In this document: piece by piece, positions 19,442 through 28,142 of the stretch
How positions within the stretch are numbered: position 1 is the first letter of the stretch
Layout of the letters: each line of letters starts with the position of its first letter
Assembly (NCBI RefSeq): GCF_016918015.1
Contig: NZ_JAERMK010000006.1
Coordinates: 34,785-98,784, forward strand
Reading direction: 5' to 3'
Origin: Glycomyces sp. YM15
GTDB lineage: Bacteria; Actinomycetota; Actinomycetes; Mycobacteriales; Micromonosporaceae
DNA length: 64,000 nt
Made by a program: the position numbers and the translations under genes
The notes under the pieces: model-generated
What the model saw: the letters and a program-made list of their open reading frames with translations, nothing else
Told to the model about the DNA's origin: nothing
The model's database searches: none

Positions 19442-19983
19442 CAGCGTGCTCCGCTCGTCTCGGCCGTGTCGTCGGCGATCTGGGCCAGGAACTGGTCCAC
19501 GGTCGCCGTCGTGTCGGCGTCGCCGGCGAGGCGCTGGCCGATGATCTTCCCGGCCAGGTCAACGGCCAGGTTGCCGACCTCGCTGCGCAGCTCGCGGACG
19601 AGCTGCTGGCGAGAGGCCTCGATTTGCGCGTGACCGGCCGCGATGACGCGGTTGGCCTCTTCGCGGGCGGAGACGAGGATCTCCTCCTTGGCCGCCACAG
19701 CGTCGGCACGAGCCTCGTCGCGAATCGCGGCGGCCTCTTCCTGCGCGGTGGCGAGCTTGCGACGGTATTCCTCGAGCGTCTGATTGGCCTCTTCTTGAGC
19801 CCGCTCAGCCCGCTCGATGCCGCCTTCGATCGCGTCCACTCGTGCCTCGAAGGTCTTCTCCATCATGGGGAAGACGAACTTCATGAGCACGAAGCACAGC
19901 AGACCGAAGGCGATGGCACCGACGAGGATCTCTTGCCAGATCGGGAAGAGAATCGCCGTGCCTCCTTCGGCGGCGTGAATCAT
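19441..19983 (-). CDS. atpF: ATP synthase F0 subunit b
   Basis: A 180-residue stator subunit: one N-terminal membrane helix (about 15-40), then a long charged coiled coil (about 45-150) with many Glu, Ala and Arg, ending in the delta-binding region GNLAVDLAGKIIGQRL. The length is normal. It lies between atpE and atpH. Confidence 0.95.
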   Translation of the reverse strand: MIHAAEGGTAILFPIWQEILVGAIAFGLLCFVLMKFVFPMMEKTFEARVDAIEGGIERAERAQEEANQTLEEYRRKLATAQEEAAAIRDEARADAVAAKEEILVSAREEANRVIAAGHAQIEASRQQLVRELRSEVGNLAVDLAGKIIGQRLAGDADTTATVDQFLAQIADDTAETSGAR

Positions 19984-20001
19984 GTTCGCTCCGTGAGGTG
20001 G

Positions 20002-20205
20002 TTAGTTGATGAACGCGAGGACGAGGCCGAACAGGGCCAGCACCTCGACGAGGGCGAAGCCCATGAAGAGCATCGGACGGGTGATACCGGCCGACTCGGG
20101 CTGACGCGCGGTGGCGGTGATCCACGCGGCGAAGATCAGGGCGACACCGATACCGGGGCCGATCGCAGCGAGGCCGTAACCGATGACGTTGAGGCTGCCA
20201 TCCAT
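20002..20205 (-). CDS. atpE: ATP synthase F0 subunit c
   Basis: A 67-residue proteolipid with two membrane helices joined by the conserved ARQPE loop (33-37). The proton-binding carboxylate is Glu54 in FALVEVLALFG. GPGIGVALIF in helix 1 is the Gly-rich packing region. About 92 bp separate its start from the end of atpB, a common arrangement that allows separate translation of this abundant subunit. Confidence 0.97.
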   Translation of the reverse strand: MDGSLNVIGYGLAAIGPGIGVALIFAAWITATARQPESAGITRPMLFMGFALVEVLALFGLVLAFIN

Positions 20206-20297
20206 GGCGTTTTCTCCTAGGTGTCAGCGTGGCGTGTCCGTCACGCGCACGATGTTCTTCAATTGCGAAATCTGGGTCGGGGTGAATTCGGGGAGCG

Positions 20298-21119
20298 CTA
20301 GTGCTCGTCCGCGAGGGACCCCTGGATGTACATGCCCGTGAGCAGCGTGAACACATATGCCTGCAGCAGGATGACGATCAGTTCGAACATGGTCATGGCG
20401 ATGCCCATGGCGAACGAGAAGACCGACAGGCCCTGGATGAAGATGTTGCCCGCGTTGAGCATCTCGAATCCGCCGAGGATGAACACCAGCAGGATGAGGT
20501 GGCCGGCGAACATGTTCGCGAAGAGCCGCAGGGCGAGCGTCACGGGACGCAGGATCAGGTTCTGCAGGAACTCGATCGGGATGAGCAGCGGGTAGATGAA
20601 CCACGGGGCGCCCGGCGGGACGCAGGTCATCTTGAGATACCCGAGGAAGCCGTGCTTCCTGATGCCCACCACGTTGTAGATGATCCACGAGAGCGCGCCG
20701 AGCATGGCCGGGAACGCGATGTGGGAGTTCGGGGAGATCTGAATGCCGGGCACGATGGCCCACATGTTCATGATCAGGATGAAGAGGAACAGGGTCGCCA
20801 GGTACGGAGCGAACTTGACGCCGTCCTTCTTCCCCATCAGGTCGATGGAGACGGTGTTCCGAATGAAGCCGTACGCCGATTCGGCGATCCATTGCCTCTT
20901 GGTGGGAACGATCTGGGGCTTGCGATAGGCCCACAGGAAGAAGACGATGAGAATCGCGACCGATGCCCACACCGCGAACGTGATCGTGGTGAACATGTGG
21001 ACGAGAGCCGTGTCGCTGAGCCCGGTGAACCAGTCCCGGAAGTTGAAGCTGTCAGTACCGGGCGGGAAGTGGGAGTCCCCTTCGGCCAGCACGATGGCTG
21101 AGTCGGTCACGTGAGCCAC
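20298..21119 (-). CDS. atpB: ATP synthase F0 subunit a
   Basis: A 273-residue polytopic subunit that forms the proton half-channels. The essential Arg lies in LALRLFANMFAGH, and the C-terminal helix has the conserved LLQAYVFTLLTGMYI. IPIEFLQNLILRPVTL is also characteristic. The GTG at 21119 is used. It sits 24 bp downstream of the small AtpZ-like gene. Confidence 0.97.
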   Translation of the reverse strand: MAHVTDSAIVLAEGDSHFPPGTDSFNFRDWFTGLSDTALVHMFTTITFAVWASVAILIVFFLWAYRKPQIVPTKRQWIAESAYGFIRNTVSIDLMGKKDGVKFAPYLATLFLFILIMNMWAIVPGIQISPNSHIAFPAMLGALSWIIYNVVGIRKHGFLGYLKMTCVPPGAPWFIYPLLIPIEFLQNLILRPVTLALRLFANMFAGHLILLVFILGGFEMLNAGNIFIQGLSVFSFAMGIAMTMFELIVILLQAYVFTLLTGMYIQGSLADEH

Positions 21120-21143
21120 GCCTCTCAGTCAGTGTCGGTCAAA

Positions 21144-21362
21144 TTACGGCGACATCTGCTTGATCAGCAGGTAGATCCCTGCTGCAGCACCGACAAGCAT
21201 CCCTACCAGGAGCCCGACTTTGGGCAGTTCGAGCCAAAGGTCGACCAGATATCCAAGACCACCCCAGAAGATGATCCCGGACAGCAGATATCCCAGCGCG
21301 CGCCAGCCCATGTCCGAACCATCCGGCTGGGGCTTGCGATCGGGGGGTTCCATGTCGGCCAT
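21144..21362 (-). CDS. AtpZ/AtpI-like small membrane protein
   Basis: A 72-residue protein with two membrane helices in the pattern GYLLSGIIFWGGLGYLVD - LELPK - VGLLVGMLVGAAAGIYLLIK, matching the AtpZ/'ATPase gene 1' family (assembly or ion-transport helper encoded ahead of atp operons). A TTGACA-like hexamer on the minus strand at 21440-21445, in the 126-bp gap upstream, is a possible promoter element, but a good -10 is not evident. Confidence 0.8.
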   Translation of the reverse strand: MADMEPPDRKPQPDGSDMGWRALGYLLSGIIFWGGLGYLVDLWLELPKVGLLVGMLVGAAAGIYLLIKQMSP

Positions 21363-21488
21363 GTCGAGCTGAACTCTAACAGCTACTACACAGGAACTGC
21401 CCAGCGGGTTCGCGGAGATGAGTGCCGTCGGTGCGGAGTTGTCAACCTACGGGAAACACCGTGTGTCGCGCTCGGCGTCAAGAATTCG

Positions 21489-21890
21489 TCAAGATCGCGG
21501 GTCGAGTTCGATGTAGGGGATCTTGGCCTTATATGCCCAGGCGACCTGGGTGGACAGCCAGGCGATGGCCCCGCCGATGACGCCGTAGGCGAAGGGCGGC
21601 AGCGCGTCGGGCGCGGCCGTCTTGACGATCGAGAGGATCGTCAGGACCAGCGCGAGCTTGATCGAGTACGTGATCAGAGCCATAGGCAAAGTGAGACGCA
21701 AGTCAAAGGTCTCGGCCAGTGCGACCGCCGCCGCAGAACCCGCGAAACCCAACGCGGCCAGGGCTACTCCCGCCGGAGCGGCCCACGCGCCGGTGCCACC
21801 GGCTGTGATGCCGCCGATGAACGCGGCGATGACCGCCGCGATCCCCGCGACGATGAGGCACGGCTTGAGAAAGCCCTTGATCTTGGTCAT
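21489..21890 (-). CDS. AtpI-like (ATP synthase protein I) membrane protein
   Basis: A 133-residue protein with four hydrophobic segments (MTKIKGFLKPCLIVAGIAAV start; SIKLALVLTILSIV; GVIGGAIAWLSTQVAWAY end), the position and topology of ATP synthase protein I, which helps assemble the c-ring. The ATG at 21890 is chosen; it overlaps the stop of the phosphatase gene by 4 bases, so longer starts inside that gene are rejected. The protein is too divergent for certainty, but the location directly before the atp genes is strong support. Confidence 0.75.
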   Translation of the reverse strand: MTKIKGFLKPCLIVAGIAAVIAAFIGGITAGGTGAWAAPAGVALAALGFAGSAAAVALAETFDLRLTLPMALITYSIKLALVLTILSIVKTAAPDALPPFAYGVIGGAIAWLSTQVAWAYKAKIPYIELDPRS

Positions 21891-22438
21891 GCGCGAGGCT
21901 CCAGGGCGCCCGCGACGGGTTTCAGCGCCGCCTCGAGCTGGTCGGCGATCTGCGCGTAGACGGCCTGGCTCATCCCCCACGGGTCGGCGAGGTCGATCTC
22001 GTCGTAGTCGCCGCGCCGCGTGGAGGCGGCATCGACGAGGGCCTTGCCGCGGACGGCGGTGTCGCCGTCGGGCAGCGAGTCGGCGAGGTCGGCGGCCATC
22101 GGCCCGAACGAGCGGACGAGGAAGGTACGCCCGAAGGCTTCGGGGAAGCGCTCGGCGATGTACTCCAGGTGCCCGATCGTGGCCACGAGGATGAGGTCCG
22201 AGGCCTCGACGTGCTCGCGCAGGAGGTGGCGCGCCCGGTGGCCGTCGAAGTCGTAGCCGCGCGATTCGAGTTCGTCCATCGCGGGGTGCTGCATGTTCTC
22301 GCCTTCGTGGAAGGCCGAGATGCCCGCGCCGTGGTTGTACACGTCCTCGCCGGTGAGCCCGGCGAGGATGCGTTCGGACATGGGCGACCGGCAGATGTTG
22401 CCGGTGCACACGTGCAGCACGGTGAACGGCGAGGTCAC
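21887..22438 (-). CDS. Low-molecular-weight protein-tyrosine phosphatase
   Basis: A 183-residue phosphatase. The P-loop is VCTGNICRSP (Cys11 nucleophile, Arg17), and the general acid Asp is in LADPWG near the C-terminus. In many bacteria this family dephosphorylates Wzc-type kinases and controls capsule export; in actinobacteria it also commonly sits next to the Sua5 gene, as here. Coupled by overlaps to the TsaC/Sua5 gene upstream and the AtpI-like gene downstream. Confidence 0.9.
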   Translation of the reverse strand: MTSPFTVLHVCTGNICRSPMSERILAGLTGEDVYNHGAGISAFHEGENMQHPAMDELESRGYDFDGHRARHLLREHVEASDLILVATIGHLEYIAERFPEAFGRTFLVRSFGPMAADLADSLPDGDTAVRGKALVDAASTRRGDYDEIDLADPWGMSQAVYAQIADQLEAALKPVAGALEPRA

Positions 22439-23178
22439 GCCGACTCCTCGTCGGCCTTCGGCTCGGCGGTCTCGTCGGCTTCGGCCTGGTTCGCCTCCGA
22501 CTCGTCGTCCTCGGGGCCCTGACCGGGGCCGTAGCCGTCGCGGTCGAGGGTGTCGGGCACGATCTTGCGGATCTGGTCGAGGCTCAAGGCGCCCTCGCGG
22601 AGGAGCTGCGGCGGGTGCGCGACGCAGTCGATGATCGTCGACGGCAGGTTGTCCTCGCTCGGACCGGCCTCCAGGTACACGGAGACGTCGGAGCCGAGCT
22701 GGGCCTTCGCGTCGGCGGCGGTCTCGGCCGGGGGCTGCCCGGTCTTGTTCGCCGAGGAGACGGCCATCGGGCCGGTCTCCTTGAGCAGTTCGAGCGCGAG
22801 CGGGTGCAGCGGCATGCGCACCGCGACCGTGCCGTCGGTGTCACCGAGGTCCCAGGTCAGGGACGGGGTGTAGGGCACGACGATGGTGAGGGGCCCGGGC
22901 CAGAACGCCTCGATGAGCTCCTTGGCGGAGTCGGGGATGTCGGAGGCGATGCCGTCGAGCGCCCGTTTCGAGCCGATGAGGACCGGTGGCGCCATGTCGC
23001 GACCGCGCCCCTTCGCGGCGAGCAGGGCCTTGACGGCCGTGGGATTGAACGCGTCGCAACCGATGCCGTAGACGGTGTCGGTGGGGATGACGACGAGCCG
23101 ACCGCCGGTCACGGCCCTGGTGGCCGACTTCAGCCCGGTCGCGCGGTCCTTGATCTTCCTGCAATTGAACAGCCTCAC
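22435..23178 (-). CDS. L-threonylcarbamoyladenylate synthase (TsaC/Sua5/YrdC)
   Basis: A 247-residue protein starting at the GTG at 23178, which overlaps the prmC stop. The YrdC domain shows GRLVVIPTDTVYGIGCDAFN, KGRGRDMAPPVLIGS, WPGPLTIVVP, VAVRMPLHPLALELL and MAVSSANKTGQPP, which bind threonine, bicarbonate and ATP in the first step of tRNA t6A37 synthesis. The last 40 residues are an acidic tail (PEDDESEANQAEADETAEP) not required by the family. Confidence 0.93.
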   Translation of the reverse strand: MRLFNCRKIKDRATGLKSATRAVTGGRLVVIPTDTVYGIGCDAFNPTAVKALLAAKGRGRDMAPPVLIGSKRALDGIASDIPDSAKELIEAFWPGPLTIVVPYTPSLTWDLGDTDGTVAVRMPLHPLALELLKETGPMAVSSANKTGQPPAETAADAKAQLGSDVSVYLEAGPSEDNLPSTIIDCVAHPPQLLREGALSLDQIRKIVPDTLDRDGYGPGQGPEDDESEANQAEADETAEPKADEESA

Positions 23179-24029
23179 GGCGACAAGCCTAGCCTTCCCG
23201 TTGCGAACCTCGGGCGGCCCGCCAGGTCCTCGTGGTCCTCGGTCTCGGTGAAGCCGCTGACGTTCAGGATCTCCGGGGCGGCCTTCCCATGCGTGTCGTC
23301 GTGCTCGAAGCCGAACCAGCCGCCCGGTTTGAGCCAGGACGCGGCGCGCACGGCCAGCGGCTGGATCACGGCGAGACCCGCCTCGGCGGCGTAGACCGCG
23401 CCGGACGGGTCGAAATCGACCTCGGGCGCGACCTCGATCGCGAAGGGCACGTACGGCGGATTCGCGGTGACGAGGTCCACGGTGCCGTCGAGCTCGTTCA
23501 GGGTCGAGGCGGCGGTCGCGTCGGCCAGCACCGGGGTCGCCCCGGTGCCTTCGAGGTTCGATTCGAGCCATTCGAAGGCGTCGGGGTCGATCTCGACGGC
23601 CCACACGGTCGCGTCGGGCCGCTCGGTCGCGATGGCGTGCGCCACCGCGCCGGAGCCTGAGCATGCGTCGATGACCGTGCCGCCCTTGGGAAGGCGCGAG
23701 AGCGCCCAGTCCACGAGCAACTCGGTCTCGGGCCGGGGGACGAAGACGCCGGGCCCGACCGCGAGCTCGCCGTAGCGGAACGCGGCCGAACCGGTCAGGT
23801 GCTGCAGCGGCTCACGGGTGGTGCGGCGCGCGACGAGCGCGTCGAACACCGCGAGCTGCGCGGCGGTCGGCGCGTCCGCGATGAGCAGCTGCGCCCGCTT
23901 GAGCCCGGAGACGTGCGCGGCCAGCAGCTCGGCGTCGTTTCGCGGGGAATGGACGCCGGCCGCTTCGAGCCGCTTCGCGGCCTGGGCGATGACCCGGGGC
24001 CAGGTTGCTCGGGATGCCGGAAGGTCCAT
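23175..24029 (-). CDS. prmC: Release-factor glutamine N5-methyltransferase
   Basis: A 284-residue enzyme that methylates the Gln of the GGQ motif in release factors 1 and 2. SAM motif I is VIDACSGSGAVAHAIA and the substrate-binding NPPY motif is in LVTANPPYVPF; REPLQHLTGSAAFRYGEL and VFVPRPETE are also typical. The ATG at 24029 overlaps the prfA stop by one base (TGATG), the usual prfA-prmC coupling; a TTG one codon earlier is possible. Confidence 0.95.
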   Translation of the reverse strand: MDLPASRATWPRVIAQAAKRLEAAGVHSPRNDAELLAAHVSGLKRAQLLIADAPTAAQLAVFDALVARRTTREPLQHLTGSAAFRYGELAVGPGVFVPRPETELLVDWALSRLPKGGTVIDACSGSGAVAHAIATERPDATVWAVEIDPDAFEWLESNLEGTGATPVLADATAASTLNELDGTVDLVTANPPYVPFAIEVAPEVDFDPSGAVYAAEAGLAVIQPLAVRAASWLKPGGWFGFEHDDTHGKAAPEILNVSGFTETEDHEDLAGRPRFATGRLGLSP

Positions 24030-25117
24030 CAATCGTCGGTGCCGCGGGCCATGCGCTCGGCCCGGTCGGCGGTCGCGAGGGCGTCGAGGACCTCGTCGAG
24101 CGCACCGTCCATGACCTGGTCGAGGTTGTAGGCGGTGAAGCCGATCCGGTGGTCGGTGAGCCGGTTCTGCGGGAAGTTGTAGGTGCGGATGCGCTCGGAG
24201 CGGTCGGCGGTGCGCACCTGCGAGAGGCGGGCGGCGCCGGCCGCGGCCGCGGCCTCCTCCTGCTGCTTGGCGAGCAGGCGGGCGCGGAGGACCTTGATCG
24301 CGGCCTCCTTGTTCTGCAGCTGGCTCTTCTCGTTCTGGCTGGTCACGACCACGCCCGTGGGCACGTGGGTGAGGCGCACGGCGGAGTCGGTGGTGTTGAC
24401 CGACTGGCCGCCGGGACCGGAAGAGCGGTAGACGTCGACCCGCACGTCGTTCATGTTCAGCTCGAAGTCGACCTCTTCGGCTTCGGGCATCACGACGACC
24501 GCCGCGGCGGAGGTGTGCACGCGGCCCTGCGACTCGGTCACGGGCACGCGCTGCACGCGGTGCACGCCGCCCTCGAACTTCAGCCGCGACCAGACGCCGT
24601 TGCCGCCCTCGGGCGTGCCCTTGGTGCGCACGGCGATCGAAGAGTCCTTGATGCCGCCGAGGTCGGTCGGCACCATCTCCAGGGTCTCGACGGCCCAGCC
24701 CATGCGCTCGAAGTAGCGCAGGTACATGCGCATGAGGTCACCGGCGAACAGGCCGGACTCCTCACCGCCCGCGCCGGCCTTGATCTCGATGATCACGTCC
24801 TTCGCGTCGTCGGGGTCGCGCGGGACGAGCAGCTCGGCCAGCTTCGACTCGAGTTCGGGGATGCGCTTCTTGATCTGCTCGGCCTCGGCGGCGAAATCCG
24901 AGTCCTCCTTGGCGAGCTCCTCGGCGGTCTCGAGGTCGTCCTTCGCTGCCGCGATGTCCTCGGCGGTCTTCGCGATCGGGGACAGCTCGGCGTAGCGGCG
25001 CCCGACCCGCCGCGCCTGGGCCTGGTCGGCGTGCAGCGCCGGGTCGCCCATCTGGACTTCCAGGTCGCGGAACTCGGCGAGGAGGGAGTCCAGGCGGTTG
25101 TCGGCAGCGGTCGTCAT
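24029..25117 (-). CDS. prfA: Peptide chain release factor 1
   Basis: A 362-residue class I release factor for UAA and UAG. The stop-codon-reading PxT motif is PVT in [18 protein letters not shown], and the catalytic loop is [10 protein letters not shown]. The ATG at 25117 has AAGGA 7 bases upstream; the 24 extra residues of the longer frame look non-coding. It is coupled to prmC, which modifies its GGQ. Confidence 0.97.
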   Translation of the reverse strand: MTTAADNRLDSLLAEFRDLEVQMGDPALHADQAQARRVGRRYAELSPIAKTAEDIAAAKDDLETAEELAKEDSDFAAEAEQIKKRIPELESKLAELLVPRDPDDAKDVIIEIKAGAGGEESGLFAGDLMRMYLRYFERMGWAVETLEMVPTDLGGIKDSSIAVRTKGTPEGGNGVWSRLKFEGGVHRVQRVPVTESQGRVHTSAAAVVVMPEAEEVDFELNMNDVRVDVYRSSGPGGQSVNTTDSAVRLTHVPTGVVVTSQNEKSQLQNKEAAIKVLRARLLAKQQEEAAAAAGAARLSQVRTADRSERIRTYNFPQNRLTDHRIGFTAYNLDQVMDGALDEVLDALATADRAERMARGTDD

Positions 25118-25160
25118 TGCAGATCCTTCGAAAGAGCCTTGCGAGCAATCATGTGATACG

Positions 25161-25201
25161 AAAAACGCAGCGCCCGCGTCAATCGACACGAGCGCTGCGC
25201 G
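25161..25201 (-). terminator. Intrinsic terminator downstream of rpmE
   Basis: Read on the minus strand: stem CGCAGCGC with GCGCTGCG, extended inward by TCGTGTC with GACGCGG around a 4-base loop, followed by TTTTT (25161-25165). A classic Rho-independent terminator, uncommon in such a GC-rich genome, between rpmE and prfA. Confidence 0.85.
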
Positions 25202-25207
25202 GCAAAG

Positions 25208-25438
25208 CTACTTACCGGCCTGAGCCTTCTCCTGCGTCTTGGCGTAGCGGGCCTTGAACTTGGCCACGCGACCGCCGGTGTCGAGGATGCGCTGCTTACC
25301 GGTGTAGAACGGGTGGCACTTGTTGCAGGTCGCAGCCTGGATCTTGCCACTGGCCACCGTCGACCGGGTGGTGAAGGCGTTCCCGCAGGAACAGGTCACC
25401 TCGGTGACGACGTACTGAGGGTGGATCCCGTCTTTCAT
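25208..25438 (-). CDS. rpmE: 50S ribosomal protein L31 (zinc-binding type)
   Basis: A 76-residue L31. The ATG at 25438 begins [10 protein letters not shown], the standard start. The zinc ligands Cys16, Cys18, Cys38 and Cys41 (TCSCGN and [10 protein letters not shown]) are present, so it is the C+ form usually replaced by a C-minus paralog under zinc limitation. It lies between rho and prfA, as in many actinobacteria. Confidence 0.97.
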   Translation of the reverse strand: MKDGIHPQYVVTEVTCSCGNAFTTRSTVASGKIQAATCNKCHPFYTGKQRILDTGGRVAKFKARYAKTQEKAQAGK

Positions 25439-25550
25439 GACTTCCCTTTCTCTGGGTCGCCGGGTCGGCTGCAAGCCGTGAACCGGAACCGCATCGTGCC
25501 CTGAAAAGGGCGCTTAGGGTGCGCGACCTGCGCACCAGCTCTCAATGATA

Positions 25551-25589
25551 AGGCGTGAGGCCGCTCTCAACGAGGGCGGCCTCACGCCT
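25551..25589 (-). terminator. Terminator downstream of rho
   Basis: A perfect 14-bp stem, AGGCGTGAGGCCGC (25551-25564) with GCGGCCTCACGCCT (25576-25589), loop of 11 bases, directly after the rho stop and before rpmE. Confidence 0.8.
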
Positions 25590-25596
25590 CACACGC

Positions 25597-27570
25597 TTAC
25601 TCGCCGGGCGTGTTCTTGACGATCTGCATCAGGAACTCGGCGTTCGTCTGCGTCTTCTTCAACCGGTCGATCAGCAGGTCGATCGCCTGCTGCGGGTCCA
25701 GCGAAGACAGGACCCGGCGGAGCTTCAGCATCACTGCCTGCTCCTCGGCGCTCATCATGAGCTCGTCCTTGCGGGTGCTCGACTGGTGCACGTCGATCGC
25801 CGGGTAGGTGCGCTTCTCGGCGATCTTGCGGTCGAGCTTGAGCTCGGCGTTGCCCGTGCCCTTGAACTCTTCGAAGATCACCGTGTCGCCCATGGAGCCG
25901 GTCTCGACCAGCGCCGTGCCGATGATGGTCAGCGACCCGCCGTGCTCGATGTTCCGCGCCGCGCCGAGGAAGCGCTTCGGCGGGTACAGCGCCGTCGAGT
26001 CGATACCGCCGGAGAGGATCCGGCCGGACGCGGGCGACGAGTTGTTGTACGCGCGGCCCAGTCGCGTGATCGAGTCGAGCAGCACGACCACGTCGTGGCC
26101 GAGTTCGACCAGGCGCTTGGCGCGCTCGATCGCGAGCTCGGCGACCGTGGTGTGGTCCGACGGCGGGCGGTCGAAGGTCGAGGCGATGACCTCGCCCTTG
26201 ACCGAGCGCTGCATGTCGGTGACCTCTTCGGGCCGCTCGTCCGCGAGGACCACCATGAGGTGGCACTCGGGGTTGTTCGTGGTGATCGCGTTGGCGATCG
26301 CCTGCAGCACCATCGTCTTACCGGCCTTCGGCGGGGAGACGATGAGGGCGCGCTGGCCCTTGCCGATCGGGGCCACGAGGTCTATGACCCTCGTGGTGAT
26401 CGCGTTCGGCTCGGTCTCCAGACGCAGGCGCTCCTGCGGGTAGAGCGGCGTGAGCTTGTAGAACTCGTCGCGCTTCTTCGCGTCGTCGGGGCTCATCCCG
26501 TTGACGGTGTCGAGGCGCACCAGCGGGTTGTACTTCTCGCGGCGCTGCTGCTGCTTGCCGCCCTGGCCGTTCGACTCCTCGCCGCCACCGCGGCTGGGCT
26601 TGACGGCCCCGGTGATGGCGTCGCCGCGGCGCAGCCGGTACTTGCGGACCTGCGACATCGAGACATAGACGTCGTCGGGGCCGGCGAGGTAGCCGGTGGT
26701 GCGGATGAACGCGTAGTTGTCGAGGATGTCGAGGATCCCCGCGACGGGCACGAGCTGCTCGTCGTTCTGGACGCCGCCGCCGGCGGTGCCGCGCTCGGGG
26801 GCCTCGTCGCGGCCGCCGCGCTGGCGGCGGTCGGAGCGGTCCCGGCGCTTGCGGCGGCGGTTGTCGCCGTCGCCGTCGCGCGGGCCGCGGTCGTCGTAAC
26901 CGTCGTCCTCGCCCCGGCGCTCGCGGGTCTCGGTGCGGGCCTCGGACTGCTCGGAACGCTCGCCGCGCTCGGAACGCTCCGGGCGCTCGTCGCGGCGGCC
27001 GCTCTCACGGCCTCCCTCGCGACCGCCTTCGCGGTTCTCGCGCCCGTTCTCACGGGAGCGGCGGCGACGCTGCGGCCGGTCCTCATCGGACTCGATCACG
27101 GCGACCGTCGATTGGCCTTCGGGCGGGGCGGCTTCGGTCTGACGCGCTTCACGGCGGCGCGGCTGCGGAGGACCGGCCGGGCGGGTCGCCCGGCGGGCGG
27201 CGGTGCCGCCCTTGGCCTCTGCACTCTCGGAGCCGTTGTCGGCGGGAGCGGCGTCGACTGTGGTCGACGGGGCTTCGGCGGTGGGCGTTTGGTCAGAGTC
27301 AGGCACTGGCGGGGCCTCCTTTTCCGCGCTGGCACCGCCGGGCTGCGAGCCCGCATCCTGCCGTTCCTGGATGGCGGCGATCAGCTCGCTCTTGCGCATC
27401 CGGCCAACGCCGGTGATGCCGAGCGATTGCGCCATCTGCTGGAGCTCGGGCATCAGCATAGAGGCCAGACCGGTTCCTGCCCGACGGCGCTTCTTGGTCT
27501 CCGGAATCGCTTCCGAATCCGACGCCTCATCGATCATCCGGTCCGACGTCGTGCCGGTGGTGTCGCTCAA
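25597..27570 (-). CDS. rho: Transcription termination factor Rho with long Arg-rich insertion
   Basis: A 657-residue hexameric RNA helicase. An N-terminal Rho_N helical domain (about 35-72) is followed by a low-complexity insertion (about 75-268) rich in Arg, Glu, Gly and Asp, with repeats such as GREGGRESGRR. Then comes the RNA-binding OB fold (DILDNYAFIRTTGYLAG, VSMSQVRKYRLRRGD) and the ATPase core with Walker A SPPKAGKT (412-419) and LVVLADERPEEVTD. Long insertions are known in high-GC actinobacterial Rho proteins and raise affinity for structured RNA. A long leader (over 550 bp) lies upstream. Confidence 0.97.
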   Translation of the reverse strand: MSDTTGTTSDRMIDEASDSEAIPETKKRRRAGTGLASMLMPELQQMAQSLGITGVGRMRKSELIAAIQERQDAGSQPGGASAEKEAPPVPDSDQTPTAEAPSTTVDAAPADNGSESAEAKGGTAARRATRPAGPPQPRRREARQTEAAPPEGQSTVAVIESDEDRPQRRRRSRENGRENREGGREGGRESGRRDERPERSERGERSEQSEARTETRERRGEDDGYDDRGPRDGDGDNRRRKRRDRSDRRQRGGRDEAPERGTAGGGVQNDEQLVPVAGILDILDNYAFIRTTGYLAGPDDVYVSMSQVRKYRLRRGDAITGAVKPSRGGGEESNGQGGKQQQRREKYNPLVRLDTVNGMSPDDAKKRDEFYKLTPLYPQERLRLETEPNAITTRVIDLVAPIGKGQRALIVSPPKAGKTMVLQAIANAITTNNPECHLMVVLADERPEEVTDMQRSVKGEVIASTFDRPPSDHTTVAELAIERAKRLVELGHDVVVLLDSITRLGRAYNNSSPASGRILSGGIDSTALYPPKRFLGAARNIEHGGSLTIIGTALVETGSMGDTVIFEEFKGTGNAELKLDRKIAEKRTYPAIDVHQSSTRKDELMMSAEEQAVMLKLRRVLSSLDPQQAIDLLIDRLKKTQTNAEFLMQIVKNTPGE

Positions 27571-28142
27571 TGGATTCCTTCCCTGGCGGAACTTCGAAGT
27601 GAATTCGAGGAGTTTCCGCGTCTTTCAAATAGCCGCAATGCCGATGTTCTGGTCTGCGTCCCGCCACCGCTTCGGCCGCTTTCGGTCACGGTGTGACCTC
27701 GGCGGTTGGAAGACGACGGTTGACACTGGGTGCAACACCCCTGGGCTGTCCGCTGAGCAGACGGTCCTGATCGTGATGAGCAGCCTCTGGGCCTGCGACT
27801 GGACGGCTTGCGATGAATGATCGTGCACGTTGAGACACGTGATTCCGATCTCCGCTGATTGCGATCCTCGCCTTTGCGATCCGATCCGGGCGGAGGCCCG
27901 GCGCCACAAGCGGACAGCGACTGTTCCTTGGTCGAAACCGTGCCATGCCACGCTGGAGCTATGCAAAGTCACAAATCCATGGTTGAGGGTGATGACCCAA
28001 ACAAGAGATCAGGCGTGCGCTGGATGCGCCGCAGCTGTTGTGACCACAAGCATAAGCAAGGCTTCGAGCAGTCACGACACCGGGTGGTCGTCTAACTGGA
28101 ATGGTAGCGCACTCTTGCCATTCGCAACAACGGACCCGAGGA
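27571..28142. other. 572-bp gap upstream of rho (probable rho leader) with thrB terminator region
   Basis: No convincing coding region: the open frames here lack ribosome sites, family features and codon bias. On the minus strand it must hold the rho promoter and a long 5' leader. A weak minus-strand hairpin (GAATGG with CCATTC, about 28099-28123) may end thrB transcription. A small GGGTG/CACCC hairpin lies near 27737-27750. Rho autoregulation through its leader is established in E. coli; whether it occurs here is unknown. Confidence 0.5.

Noticed and set aside
25555..27696. 713-residue plus-strand open frame opposite rho
   Set aside because: Generated by codon bias and the repetitive Arg-rich part of rho; no ribosome site or domain.
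27571..28142. Small gene in the gap upstream of rho
   Set aside because: Frames such as 27859-28095 lack ribosome sites, codon bias and recognisable features.
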